Shown here in pieces: positions 8,077 through 15,384 of a DNA stretch of 15,820 nt. A model generated the notes under the pieces. That model was not told the origin of the DNA and did not search any database. It worked only from the letters and a program-made list of their open reading frames with translations. A program made the position numbers and the translations under genes. This stretch comes from an uncultured Candidatus Pelagibacter sp. Its GTDB lineage: Bacteria > Pseudomonadota > Alphaproteobacteria > Pelagibacterales > Pelagibacteraceae. The stretch covers positions 1 to 15,820 of the forward strand of contig CAJQRT010000005.1 in the NCBI GenBank assembly GCA_905612335.1. Direction: 5' to 3'. How positions within the stretch are numbered: the first letter of the stretch is position 1; every line of letters begins with the position of its first letter.

Positions 8077-8670
8077 ATGGGTAATTTACTATCATCACTT
8101 CCAAAAACAATTCATGCATCATTAGGATTAGCTACAATTCTATTTCTAGGATTATTTTATGGTAATGGTGGTTTTGATTTTGATACAATTTTTTGGAGTT
8201 GGTTAACAAGATTGATTCATGTAACTGTTGCTATCATGTGGATTGGCCTACTTTGGTATTTTAACTTTGTTCAAATTCCAAACATGCCTAAAATACCTGA
8301 TGAGCAAAAACCTGCTATTGGCAAAGTTATTGCGCCAGCAGCTTTGTTTTATTTTAGATGGGCAGCTTTATTAACAATATTATCTGGATTAATTTTAGCA
8401 CATTTAAATGGTTATTTACACGATGCAATGACTTTAGGTGGTGGTGGAAAAAGTACGGCTATTGGCATTGGGATGTGGCTTGGTTTATACATGGCTTTCA
8501 ATGTTTGGTTTATAATTTGGCCAAATCAAAAAAGAGCACTAGGTATGGTTGAGTGCGAACCTGATGTTAAAGCAAAATCAGCAAGAACAGCAATGTTGTT
8601 TTCAAGAACAAACACTCTTTTATCGTTACCAATGTTACTTTCAATGGTAGCAGCTCAAAATCTTTATTAA
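8077..8670 (+). CDS. Membrane protein resembling the urate oxidase N-terminal (PuuD membrane) domain, no cytochrome part
   Basis: The protein (197 residues from the ATG at 8077; 201 from an in-frame GTG at 8065) has about five hydrophobic segments. The most telling is WLTRLIHVTVAIMWIGLLWY, whose Arg-x-x-His and Trp-Ile-Gly pattern, followed by a second segment beginning FYFRWAALLT, recalls the PuuD/urate-oxidase N-terminal membrane family. Full PuuD proteins carry a C-terminal cytochrome c domain with a CxxCH haem site; here the only Cys is in MVECEPD and there is no CxxCH, so urate oxidation cannot be claimed. The conserved His residues suggest possible haem b or metal binding (inference). 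Neither start has a clear ribosome site; ATG is preferred. The gene follows uvrA on the same strand and ends 2 nt from the convergent secF stop. Family call is from memory of sequence patterns. Confidence 0.75.
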   Translation: MGNLLSSLPKTIHASLGLATILFLGLFYGNGGFDFDTIFWSWLTRLIHVTVAIMWIGLLWYFNFVQIPNMPKIPDEQKPAIGKVIAPAALFYFRWAALLTILSGLILAHLNGYLHDAMTLGGGGKSTAIGIGMWLGLYMAFNVWFIIWPNQKRALGMVECEPDVKAKSARTAMLFSRTNTLLSLPMLLSMVAAQNLY

Positions 8671-8672
8671 AT

Positions 8673-9560
8673 CTACTCGGTATCTTCTTTTAGGATTGTT
8701 TTTTGTGAAACTCTAAGTTTCACAAGTATCGGATTAGCTATATAAATTGAAGAATAAGTTCCAAATACAACACCCATTATCATAGCTAAAGAAAAACCTT
8801 TTAATATTTCTCCACCAAATAAATAAATTGAAACTAAAGCAAGCAATGTTGTGGCTGATGTAATTATAGTTCTAGAAAGCGTTTCATTGATTGAGATATT
8901 TGTAAGTTCATAAATCTTGATATCAGAAAATTTTCTTAAATTTTCCCTAACTCTGTCATAAATAACAACAGTATCGTTCATTGAATAACCAACTATAGTT
9001 AAAACGGCGGCAACTATTGATAGATTTATTTCTAAACTAAATAATGAGAAAAGACCTAGTGTTATAATGACATCGTGAAATAGGGCTAAAATTGCACCTA
9101 AGCTAAATTGCCATTCAAATCTTATCCATATATAAAATAACATTGCAGCTAGAGATAGTGCGATTGCAATAATACCAGACTTTAATAATTCAGAGCTAAC
9201 TTTTGGACCTACATTTTCAACTCTTCTGAAATTAAAAGACCCTCCCAAAGAAGATGTTAAATCTTTTTTAATAACCTCAATAGCGTTTGCACTTGTGTCT
9301 TTTTTCTCTATCTTAATTAAAAAATCATTCTCATTACCAAATTTTTTAACATTAAAATCTCCTAAATTCATTTGGCTAAAAGATTGTCTTAGAGATGTAA
9401 CATTGATGTTCTTATCATTTGATCTTAACTCAATTAGAGTTCCACCTTTAAAATCTACACCAAAATTAAGTCCTTTAAAAAATAACAGTAGAATAGATGC
9501 CACTACTAGACCCAAAGAGATGAGATTAAATATTTTATAAAATTTATTAAAATTAATCAT
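8673..9560 (-). CDS. secF: Protein translocase subunit SecF
   Basis: SecF pairs with SecD in the inner membrane and uses the proton gradient to help pull exported proteins through SecYEG. The 295-residue protein has a first membrane segment (11-28), the signature GVDFKGGT (34-41), a periplasmic domain to about 125, and five C-terminal membrane segments including VGYSMNDTVVIYDRVREN (190-207), the RND-type conserved loop. Length is close to the family norm of about 300. Its ATG directly abuts the secD TAA with no gap, so translation is probably coupled. It is the last gene of the long minus-strand block and its stop lies 2 nt from the stop of the convergent membrane-protein gene; a hairpin falls in its final codons. 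Confidence 0.97.
   Translation of the reverse strand: MINFNKFYKIFNLISLGLVVASILLLFFKGLNFGVDFKGGTLIELRSNDKNINVTSLRQSFSQMNLGDFNVKKFGNENDFLIKIEKKDTSANAIEVIKKDLTSSLGGSFNFRRVENVGPKVSSELLKSGIIAIALSLAAMLFYIWIRFEWQFSLGAILALFHDVIITLGLFSLFSLEINLSIVAAVLTIVGYSMNDTVVIYDRVRENLRKFSDIKIYELTNISINETLSRTIITSATTLLALVSIYLFGGEILKGFSLAMIMGVVFGTYSSIYIANPILVKLRVSQKTILKEDTE
8703..8725. repeat. 10-bp perfect hairpin at the convergent gene junction, within the end of secF
   Basis: TTGTGAAACT (8703-8712), a 3-nt loop, and AGTTTCACAA (8716-8725) form a perfect 10-bp stem. It lies inside secF codons about 280-286 and 33 nt past the stop of the PuuD-like gene. Neither strand has a U-run after the stem: on the plus strand the T-run precedes it, and on the minus strand an A-run follows. 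It is therefore not a classical intrinsic terminator, but it could stabilise 3' ends or slow polymerase for either transcript. Confidence 0.45.
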
Positions 9561-11114
9561 TTATATCAGTTTAGTTTTTTCTTTATTTCTTACCACGTAA
9601 AGACCAGTAAGCATTCTTGCAATAAAATAAACTGAAAACAGTGTAGTAAAAATTCCTACAGCTAAAGTCACAGAGAAGCCTTTAACAGGCCCAGAACCCA
9701 TAAAGAATAAGATTACAGCTGCAATTAATGTAGTTATATTTGCATCTATAATTGCCGTTTTTGATTTCACATAACCAGTATCAAAAGCTATTATATTATT
9801 TTTTTCTTTCTTACATTCTTCTTTAATTCTTTCAAAAATTAATACATTAGCGTCAACTGCCATACCAACAGTTAAAATAATACCAGCTATGCCTGGTAAT
9901 GTTAATGTTGCTTCAAATAATGTGAGTATACCTACTAAAAAAAATAGATTAACTAAAAGTGTTATATTGGCTATCAAACCAAATATCTTATATTTAAAAA
10001 ACATAAAAATAATCACTAGTAAAAAACCAATCATTAGGGCAATAACACCAGCATTGATTGAGTCCTGTCCAAGATCAGGTCCTACAGTTCTTTCTTCAAT
10101 TATATTTAGTGGTGCTGGTAAGGCTCCAGATCTAAGCAATAATGCTAAATCTGTTGCTGATTGAAATGTAAAATTACCACTAATCTGACCATTTCCACTT
10201 GCTATTACACTCTGAATAGTTGGTGCACTAACAATTTTTCCATCTAAAACAATTGCTAACTGTTTACCAACTCCTGTACTTGTTGCTTTACCAAATCTTT
10301 TTGCACCCACCCGATCAAGAGTAAATGATACTACAGTTTCATTTGTTTGGTTGTTCATTTGTGGTTGAGCATCAAGTAAGTTTTCACCATTTAGAATTAT
10401 TCTTTTACTAACCATTGCTTCACTCATGCCATCTTCAAATTGAAGCATTTCAGTGCCAAAAGTGTCATTCTTATTTTGAGTGACAAATCTAAAAGTTAGG
10501 TTTGCAGTTTTACCTAGTAGAGATTTTATTCTCATAGGATCATCCAAACCAGGAAGTTCTACAAGAATTCTATTATTACCTCTTTTTATTATATTTGGTT
10601 CATTTGTCCCAACTTCATCAACTCTTCTTCTAACGATTTCTAGGGCTTGATCTTGAGATGATGTTTTAATTTCAATAAGTCCATATTTAGAAAGTGACAG
10701 TGTAAATTTACTATCTTCTATTATTACATCAAATTGATGTGATTTATACTGATTGTAATAAGGGTTAATCTCACTCTCTTTATCAAGAAAAAAAGCTTCA
10801 ACCGAACCTACATCCATTATAGGGGTAGTAAACACTATTGTTTTATCTTGTATTCTTAAATCATTAAAATTAATTTTCTTACTCTTTAGAAAATTCCTTA
10901 TAACAGTAGTAGTATTTTGTAGTTTTTGTATTTCGACAGGTTCATTATCTATTTCAAGCAATAAATAAGACCCTCCCTGCAAGTCAAGGCCAAGGTTTAT
11001 TCTTTTCGAGATAAAGCTATTTTCAGGATCTTGAAAGTTTGATAGTGCAAAATAAATAAAAAAAAGTGTTACAAATGAAACTAAAGTAATTCTTAATTTG
11101 GAAAAGTATAACAC
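9561..11114 (-). CDS. secD: Protein translocase subunit SecD
   Basis: SecD is the larger partner of SecF in the proton-driven accessory complex of the Sec translocon. The 517 residues contain an N-terminal membrane segment (about 8-24), the signature LGLDLQGGSYLLLE (41-54), a large periplasmic region (P1 head and base) to about 350, and five C-terminal membrane segments. GMAVDANVLIFERIKEE (about 417-433) carries the conserved Asp421 linked to proton movement in the family. The start is a GTG (11114-11112), 12 nt after the yajC stop; no ATG fits, and MLYFSKL is a normal N-terminus for alphaproteobacterial SecD. The following secF start touches its stop. Nothing is truncated. Confidence 0.97.
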   Translation of the reverse strand: MLYFSKLRITLVSFVTLFFIYFALSNFQDPENSFISKRINLGLDLQGGSYLLLEIDNEPVEIQKLQNTTTVIRNFLKSKKINFNDLRIQDKTIVFTTPIMDVGSVEAFFLDKESEINPYYNQYKSHQFDVIIEDSKFTLSLSKYGLIEIKTSSQDQALEIVRRRVDEVGTNEPNIIKRGNNRILVELPGLDDPMRIKSLLGKTANLTFRFVTQNKNDTFGTEMLQFEDGMSEAMVSKRIILNGENLLDAQPQMNNQTNETVVSFTLDRVGAKRFGKATSTGVGKQLAIVLDGKIVSAPTIQSVIASGNGQISGNFTFQSATDLALLLRSGALPAPLNIIEERTVGPDLGQDSINAGVIALMIGFLLVIIFMFFKYKIFGLIANITLLVNLFFLVGILTLFEATLTLPGIAGIILTVGMAVDANVLIFERIKEECKKEKNNIIAFDTGYVKSKTAIIDANITTLIAAVILFFMGSGPVKGFSVTLAVGIFTTLFSVYFIARMLTGLYVVRNKEKTKLI

Positions 11115-11126
11115 TTTAGTTTGATG

Positions 11127-11411
11127 TTATTTTTTTACTTCAGGAGCGTTAAGTAATCCTTGGATACCAGTAGATTTGATAATTTCAACTTTAACGTTAT
11201 CAGCAATTTGTACTTCAACTTTTTCATTATCAATAATTCTTTCAACTGTACCAATGATACCAGCAGATGTTACAACCTTGTCGCCTCTTGATAAGTTTTC
11301 TACCATGGCTTTATGCTCTTTAACTTTCTTTTGTTGAGGTCTTATTAAAAAAAAGTAAAAAATAACAAATATTAAAATTAGCGGTATAAATTGTCCTATT
11401 CCTGAATCCAT
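11127..11411 (-). CDS. yajC: Sec translocon accessory protein YajC
   Basis: YajC is a small inner-membrane protein that associates with SecDF. Its 94 residues comprise one membrane helix (about 8-23, LILIFVIFYFFLI) followed by the hallmark RPQQKK and a cytosolic domain with GDKVVTSAGIIGTVERI. Order yajC-secD-secF is the classic arrangement, with secD starting 12 nt downstream. The ATG is preceded by AAGGAG at 4-nt spacing, the best canonical ribosome site in the right half of the window. A 53-nt gap separates it from upstream serS, the largest in this block, so a local promoter for yajC-secDF is possible, though I found no convincing -35/-10 pair there. Confidence 0.97.
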   Translation of the reverse strand: MDSGIGQFIPLILIFVIFYFFLIRPQQKKVKEHKAMVENLSRGDKVVTSAGIIGTVERIIDNEKVEVQIADNVKVEIIKSTGIQGLLNAPEVKK

Positions 11412-11415
11412 AATT

Positions 11416-11421
11416 CTCCTT
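11416..11421 (-). promoter_or_regulatory. Canonical Shine-Dalgarno of yajC
   Basis: AAGGAG on the minus strand lies 4 nt before the yajC ATG. It is notable because most starts in this window have little or no Shine-Dalgarno; it marks yajC as a start meant for independent, strong initiation. Confidence 0.7.
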
Positions 11422-11464
11422 AATTAAAGTGAATACTTACAACATCTATTAAATTAAAACAACT

Positions 11465-12724
11465 TTAAATCTTAATGATTTTCTCAATATTATTCATGTA
11501 AGGCTTTAAAACCTCTGGTACAATGATAGATCCATCTTCTTGTTGATAGTTTTCTAATATAGCAACCATAGTTCTACCAACAGCTAACCCACTGCCATTT
11601 AAGGTTCCAACTAGCACAGTTTCTTTTTTTTCGTTTTTATATCTAGCTTTCATTCTTCTTGCTTGAAATGATCCACATGAAGAGCAACTTGAGATTTCTC
11701 TATATTTATCTTCTGACGGCAGCCACACCTCGATATCAAAAGTTTTTTCAGCGCTAAAACCCATATCACCAGTGCACAAAACTATTTTTCTATATGGAAG
11801 TTTTAGTAAATCTAAAATTTTAGTTGCACAATCAGTCATTCTATCGAGTTCTGGTAAACACTTATCAAGCTCAACAATACTTACCATTTCAACTTTGTAA
11901 AATTGGTGCTGTCTAATCATGCCTTTTGTATCTTTACCATAACTTCCTGCTTCTTTTCTAAAACATGGAGTTGAAGCAACCATTCGCATAGGAAGTTTTT
12001 TTTTATCAATAATTTGGTCTTTTACAATATTGGTTAAAATAACTTCAGCAGTTGGAATTAAAAATTTTCTATCACTAGAATCATCTAATTTAAGTTCAAA
12101 CTGATCATTGTCAAATTTAGGCAATTGTCCTGTACCATACATAGTGTCATCTGTTGCAATTAGTGGCGGTGATATCTCTTCATAACCATTAGTATTCACG
12201 TGTGTATCAAGCATAAAATTTGATAAAGCTCTTTCCAACAAGGCCAATTTATCTTTTACAAAAACAAACCTTGAGCCAGTAGTTTTTGTAGCTAAATCAA
12301 AATCAAGCATGTTTAAGTTTTCACCTAATTCATAATGAGATTTAGGTTTAAATGTAAAATTAGGTAATGTTCCTGATTTAGAAATTTCTACATTTGAGTT
12401 TTCATCTTTACCTGTAGGAACGTCAGAATGAGGTATGTTTGGTATTGAGGACAAAATAGCCTCTAATTCACTTTTCACACTAGATTGTAATTTACTAATA
12501 TTATCAATTTCAGAAGAAATTTTTTTAGATTTTTCAAATAGAGACTGATCTTTAGATTTTGAGATATCTTTTTTTTCTTTTTCAAGTAATTCTCTTTGTT
12601 GGATGTATTCTCTATTACTCTCATCCAATGATAAAATCTTATCCACATCTATATCTAGAAATCTTTTATTCAAAGCTTTTTTAAAAGCCTCAATATCATT
12701 TCTAATTTCTTTTATATTATGCAT
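11465..12724 (-). CDS. serS: Seryl-tRNA synthetase
   Basis: SerS charges tRNA-Ser (and tRNA-Sec where present) with serine. The open frame could start at 12745, but the ATG at 12724 gives the family-typical N-terminus MHNIKEIRNDIEAFKKAL, so a 419-residue protein is preferred. An N-terminal tRNA-binding coiled coil spans roughly 25-95. The class II core shows motif 1 around GYEEISPPL, TAEVILTN for serine recognition, motif 2 FRKEAGSYG through MIRQHQF (about 255-274), SSCSSCGSFQARR, and motif 3 NGSGLAVGRTMVAILENYQ (about 376-394). Its start overlaps the tatC stop by 8 nt. In many alphaproteobacteria surE and pcm follow serS; here yajC follows directly after 53 nt. Confidence 0.97.
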   Translation of the reverse strand: MHNIKEIRNDIEAFKKALNKRFLDIDVDKILSLDESNREYIQQRELLEKEKKDISKSKDQSLFEKSKKISSEIDNISKLQSSVKSELEAILSSIPNIPHSDVPTGKDENSNVEISKSGTLPNFTFKPKSHYELGENLNMLDFDLATKTTGSRFVFVKDKLALLERALSNFMLDTHVNTNGYEEISPPLIATDDTMYGTGQLPKFDNDQFELKLDDSSDRKFLIPTAEVILTNIVKDQIIDKKKLPMRMVASTPCFRKEAGSYGKDTKGMIRQHQFYKVEMVSIVELDKCLPELDRMTDCATKILDLLKLPYRKIVLCTGDMGFSAEKTFDIEVWLPSEDKYREISSCSSCGSFQARRMKARYKNEKKETVLVGTLNGSGLAVGRTMVAILENYQQEDGSIIVPEVLKPYMNNIEKIIKI

Positions 12725-13493
12725 TTTTTTTATTTTTCTTATCAATAATGTTTACAGAAAATATAGATAATTCATATAAAATCAATAATGGTATTGCTAG
12801 TCCAATTTGAGTTATAGGATCAGGCGGTGTTAATAGTGCGGCTGCTGCAAAAATCATTACAACGACATATTTTCTTTTTTCTCTAAGAAATTTAGCATTA
12901 ACAATGCCAACTCTAGCTAACAAACTAAGAACAACTGGTAGCTGAAAACTTATACCAAATGCAAAAATTAATTTCATTACAAGTGAAAGATATTCACTAA
13001 CTTTTGCTTCTAATTGGATGGGTAACCCTGTTGAGGCCCCTGTGCTTTCAAAAGAGAGAAAAAACTTTATCGCTAGTGGCATTATTAAGTAATAAACAAG
13101 CATCCCTCCTAGAAAAAATAATATAGGCGTTAAAACTAGATAAGGAACAATTGCAATTTTTTCATGTTTATAGAGGCCTGGTGCAATAAATTTCCAAATT
13201 TGCACTAATATGAAAGGACAAGTAACAAAGAATGCTGCAAAAAAAGAAACCTTCAAGTATGTTAAGAACGTTTCTTGTAGAGCTGTAAAAATTAACCTTC
13301 TATCGGTACCACTTTCATTTACTGCTTTAGCAAAAGGCTCGACTAAAAAACCATAGAGATGTTCTGAAAAAAAATAACATCCAATAAAAAATATGAATAA
13401 AAAAATAAACGAATGAATTAATCTTTTTCTAAGTTCTGTTAAATGACTTACAAAGCCACCTTCATTTTCAGATTTTGTCATCTTTTTTTTCAT
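12717..13493 (-). CDS. tatC: Twin-arginine translocase subunit TatC
   Basis: TatC is the polytopic receptor of the Tat pathway; with TatB it recognises twin-arginine signal peptides and with TatA exports folded proteins. The 258 residues contain the N-terminal HLTELRKRL motif with the conserved Glu of the signal-binding site, followed by six predicted membrane segments (first about 27-44, IHSFIFLFIFFIGCYFF) and the typical LTPPDP sequence near residue 220. The start is uncertain: the ATG at 13493 overlaps tatB by 26 nt, whereas a second ATG four codons later (13481) overlaps by 14 nt and has better spacing from an upstream AGAAG. The 3' end overlaps the serS start by 8 nt. Confidence 0.96.
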   Translation of the reverse strand: MKKKMTKSENEGGFVSHLTELRKRLIHSFIFLFIFFIGCYFFSEHLYGFLVEPFAKAVNESGTDRRLIFTALQETFLTYLKVSFFAAFFVTCPFILVQIWKFIAPGLYKHEKIAIVPYLVLTPILFFLGGMLVYYLIMPLAIKFFLSFESTGASTGLPIQLEAKVSEYLSLVMKLIFAFGISFQLPVVLSLLARVGIVNAKFLREKRKYVVVMIFAAAALLTPPDPITQIGLAIPLLILYELSIFSVNIIDKKNKKNA

Positions 13494-13689
13494 CTTCTGG
13501 TGGTTTTTCTATTTCATTAGAACCAATATCAAGGTCAGCTACCTCACTTTGTATATTGCTAATATATCTTTTTGTCGTTCCGATCCATGAACCAACTTTT
13601 TTTAACATATGTGGGAAATCTTTGGGTCCAATAACGATGATTGCTACAGCTACTACAAGTAAAATCTCAAACCAGCCAATAGTAGGCAT
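13468..13689 (-). CDS. tatB: Twin-arginine translocase subunit TatB
   Basis: TatB is the single-span partner of TatC in substrate recognition. The 73-residue protein has a short periplasmic start, a membrane helix (about 6-21, WFEILLVVAVAIIVIG), the family hinge GPKDFP, an amphipathic helix and a charged tail ending in EKKDDKI. The GPKD hinge separates TatB from TatA, which has FG at this place. It is at the short end for TatB (E. coli's is 171 residues), consistent with a streamlined genome; the amphipathic helix is complete, so I read it as intact. The start is 5 nt after the tatA stop and the end overlaps tatC by 14-26 nt. Confidence 0.94.
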   Translation of the reverse strand: MPTIGWFEILLVVAVAIIVIGPKDFPHMLKKVGSWIGTTKRYISNIQSEVADLDIGSNEIEKPPEDEKKDDKI

Positions 13690-13694
13690 TTGAT

Positions 13695-13895
13695 TTATTC
13701 TTTATCTTTGCTGTCTTGATTATTTTCAGAAACATTTTTAGGCTCTGGCTCATCTGTGATGTCTGTAGCCATGCCTTTTTTAAAACTTTTAATACCTTTA
13801 GCTACATCACCCATTAAACTAGAGATTTTACCTCTACCGAATAGAAGGACAACTAAGATAACAACTATTGCTATTTGCCAAATTCCTATGCTCAT
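13695..13895 (-). CDS. tatA: Twin-arginine translocase subunit TatA
   Basis: TatA oligomerises to let folded Tat substrates cross the inner membrane. The 66 residues comprise a membrane helix (about 5-19, [15 protein letters not shown]), the conserved Phe-Gly hinge, and the amphipathic helix [21 protein letters not shown], a form typical of alphaproteobacteria, with an acidic tail. It lies 42 nt downstream of the scpB stop and 5 nt upstream of tatB. An AT-rich element TATAAA lies only a few bases before the ATG, too close to act as its -10. Length is slightly short but normal for the class. Confidence 0.95.
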   Translation of the reverse strand: MSIGIWQIAIVVILVVLLFGRGKISSLMGDVAKGIKSFKKGMATDITDEPEPKNVSENNQDSKDKE

Positions 13896-13937
13896 ATAAT
13901 TTTATACCCTTTTTAGATTTAACTTTAAAGTAACTTT

Positions 13938-14639
13938 TTATTTTTCTTCATCAGGACTAAGCGTTCCACCCAACATTTCATCTATATTTTCATAGATGTC
14001 TTCTTTTTTCTCTTCTTGTTTTTCTTTGTAAAATTTACCAGTACCAAATATTGCATTATCTATGTTTGAACTATCAATCAGTCCGGCAGATCCCAATTCA
14101 TCAACTGTAGGTAAATCTGACAGCTTCTGAAGACTAAAATGACTTAAGAAATCATTAGTGGTTCCGTACTGAATTGGTTTACCCGGGACATCTTTACGCC
14201 CCTGTGGTTTTACCCAATTGAGCTCCATTAAAATATCAAGTGTATTTGTACCAAAAGCAACACCTCTTATTTCTTCTATTTCAGCTCTAGTAACAGGTTG
14301 GTGATAAACAATTATAGCTAATGTTTCAACCGCAGCTCTAGATAGTTTTTTTTCTACAGTTTTTTCTTGAGACATAAGGTTTGATAAATTTTCAGAGGTT
14401 CTAAAAGACCATCTCTTAGAAATACAAACTAAATTAATTCCTCTTGATGAGTATTCTTTTTGAAGTTTTTCTAATGATTTTAAAACATCAATCTTTTTTG
14501 AAATTTTAGATTCAATGGTGTCGATATCTAGCGGTTCGGCAGCAGCAAAAATTATTGCCTCAACTTCCCTTTCGCCATCATTCATTTTTGAGGGGAAAGT
14601 AACTATATTATCTTTTGTTTCTTTTTTTATTTTTGTCAT
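13938..14639 (-). CDS. scpB: Segregation and condensation protein B
   Basis: ScpB dimerises and binds ScpA in the Smc-ScpAB condensin that organises the chromosome. The 233-residue protein holds two winged-helix domains (about 22-185), with the family motif VETLAIIVYHQPVTRAEIEEIRG in the second domain and GRKDVPGKPIQYGTTNDFL after it. A Lys/Glu-rich tail of about 50 residues follows, longer than the core needs and probably disordered. The start overlaps scpA by 4 nt (ATGA), the usual sign of translational coupling. An alternative start at codon 19 (MNDGEREVEA) would drop a low-complexity Lys-rich leader; the first ATG is preferred because of the scpA overlap. Confidence 0.95.
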   Translation of the reverse strand: MTKIKKETKDNIVTFPSKMNDGEREVEAIIFAAAEPLDIDTIESKISKKIDVLKSLEKLQKEYSSRGINLVCISKRWSFRTSENLSNLMSQEKTVEKKLSRAAVETLAIIVYHQPVTRAEIEEIRGVAFGTNTLDILMELNWVKPQGRKDVPGKPIQYGTTNDFLSHFSLQKLSDLPTVDELGSAGLIDSSNIDNAIFGTGKFYKEKQEEKKEDIYENIDEMLGGTLSPDEEK

Positions 14640-15376
14640 TTTAGTTCTTTAATATAAATATCATCAAATAAGTTTTCTTGCTTTATAGTTAGATTACCCT
14701 CTTTAACCAGCTCTAAGGAACCAGCAAAAATTCCCGCTTTACCCGTTCTTTTATATTTTGAGCCATTCTTAAATGAAGATGGTATTAATTCATTAATATT
14801 TCTCCAATCAATTAACTTACCAAAGAATTCTTTTATTCTTTTGATGCCATCTTCAGTGGTAAAAACTGGAAGTTTAGGAATATTCATCCTTTGAAAATCT
14901 TTAGTCATAATAATTGAAGAATAAGATTTTAATAGTTCGTAAAGATTTAGTTTATATTCAGTACTATATATAGATCGTATATTTCCTCTAATTCCTCTAA
15001 CTCTTATTTCTCTTCCAAGTCTTTTTCTTTTTAACATTTGGTCAGAAAGTAATCTAATCAACTCTAATTTTTTTAATTGTAATTTTAATTTTTCAGCAAC
15101 TTCTAAAACTTTAAATTCTTCTTCGGGATTTCCCGGCAACAAAAGTTTTGATTTAAGATAAGTTAACCAGGTAGCCATCAATAAATATTCTGAAGCAGAT
15201 TCTAGATTAAGATTTTTTTCGTTAGTAATATAATTATGAAATTGATCAGCTAGTAATGTTATAGAAATATTTTCAAGGTTGACCTTTTGAGCTTTTGCTA
15301 AATCTAATAAAACATCAAGCGGGCCATTATAATTATCAAGATCAACATTAAAGTTTTTAGAATCGGTGTCAGACAT
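14636..15376 (-). CDS. scpA: Segregation and condensation protein A
   Basis: ScpA is the kleisin that bridges the two Smc heads and binds ScpB. The 246 residues begin with the conserved N-terminal kleisin motif (YNGPLDVLLDLAKAQKVNL, about 16-34), then ADQFHNYI, and ASEYLLMATWLTYLKSKLLLP (about 61-81), all hallmarks of bacterial ScpA. The C-terminal winged helix is marked by GIFAGSLELVKEGNLTIKQ, the Smc head contact region. It starts 8 nt after the nagZ stop and overlaps scpB by 4 nt, the standard alphaproteobacterial nagZ-scpA-scpB order. No anomaly seen. Confidence 0.96.
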   Translation of the reverse strand: MSDTDSKNFNVDLDNYNGPLDVLLDLAKAQKVNLENISITLLADQFHNYITNEKNLNLESASEYLLMATWLTYLKSKLLLPGNPEEEFKVLEVAEKLKLQLKKLELIRLLSDQMLKRKRLGREIRVRGIRGNIRSIYSTEYKLNLYELLKSYSSIIMTKDFQRMNIPKLPVFTTEDGIKRIKEFFGKLIDWRNINELIPSSFKNGSKYKRTGKAGIFAGSLELVKEGNLTIKQENLFDDIYIKELK

Positions 15377-15384
15377 ATCAAATA

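Noticed and set aside
8063..8100. 7-bp inverted repeat (AAGTGAT / ATCACTT) around the start of the PuuD-like gene
   Set aside because: The stem is short and the loop is 24 nt, which is expected by chance in AT-rich DNA.
8077..8670. A working urate hydroxylase PuuD
   Set aside because: The cytochrome c part and any CxxCH site are absent and no purine genes are nearby.
11108..11130. 6-bp inverted repeat at the yajC/secD junction covering the secD GTG
   Set aside because: It is too short to support a regulatory claim and does not extend on either side.
11424..11468. 7-bp inverted repeat across the serS-yajC gap as a terminator
   Set aside because: The loop is 31 nt, the stem is all A/T but one pair, and there is no U-run; likely chance.
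13927..13937. AAAGTAACTTT palindrome after scpB as a terminator
   Set aside because: Only 5 bp with a 1-nt centre, too weak to fold; tatA follows in the same apparent operon.
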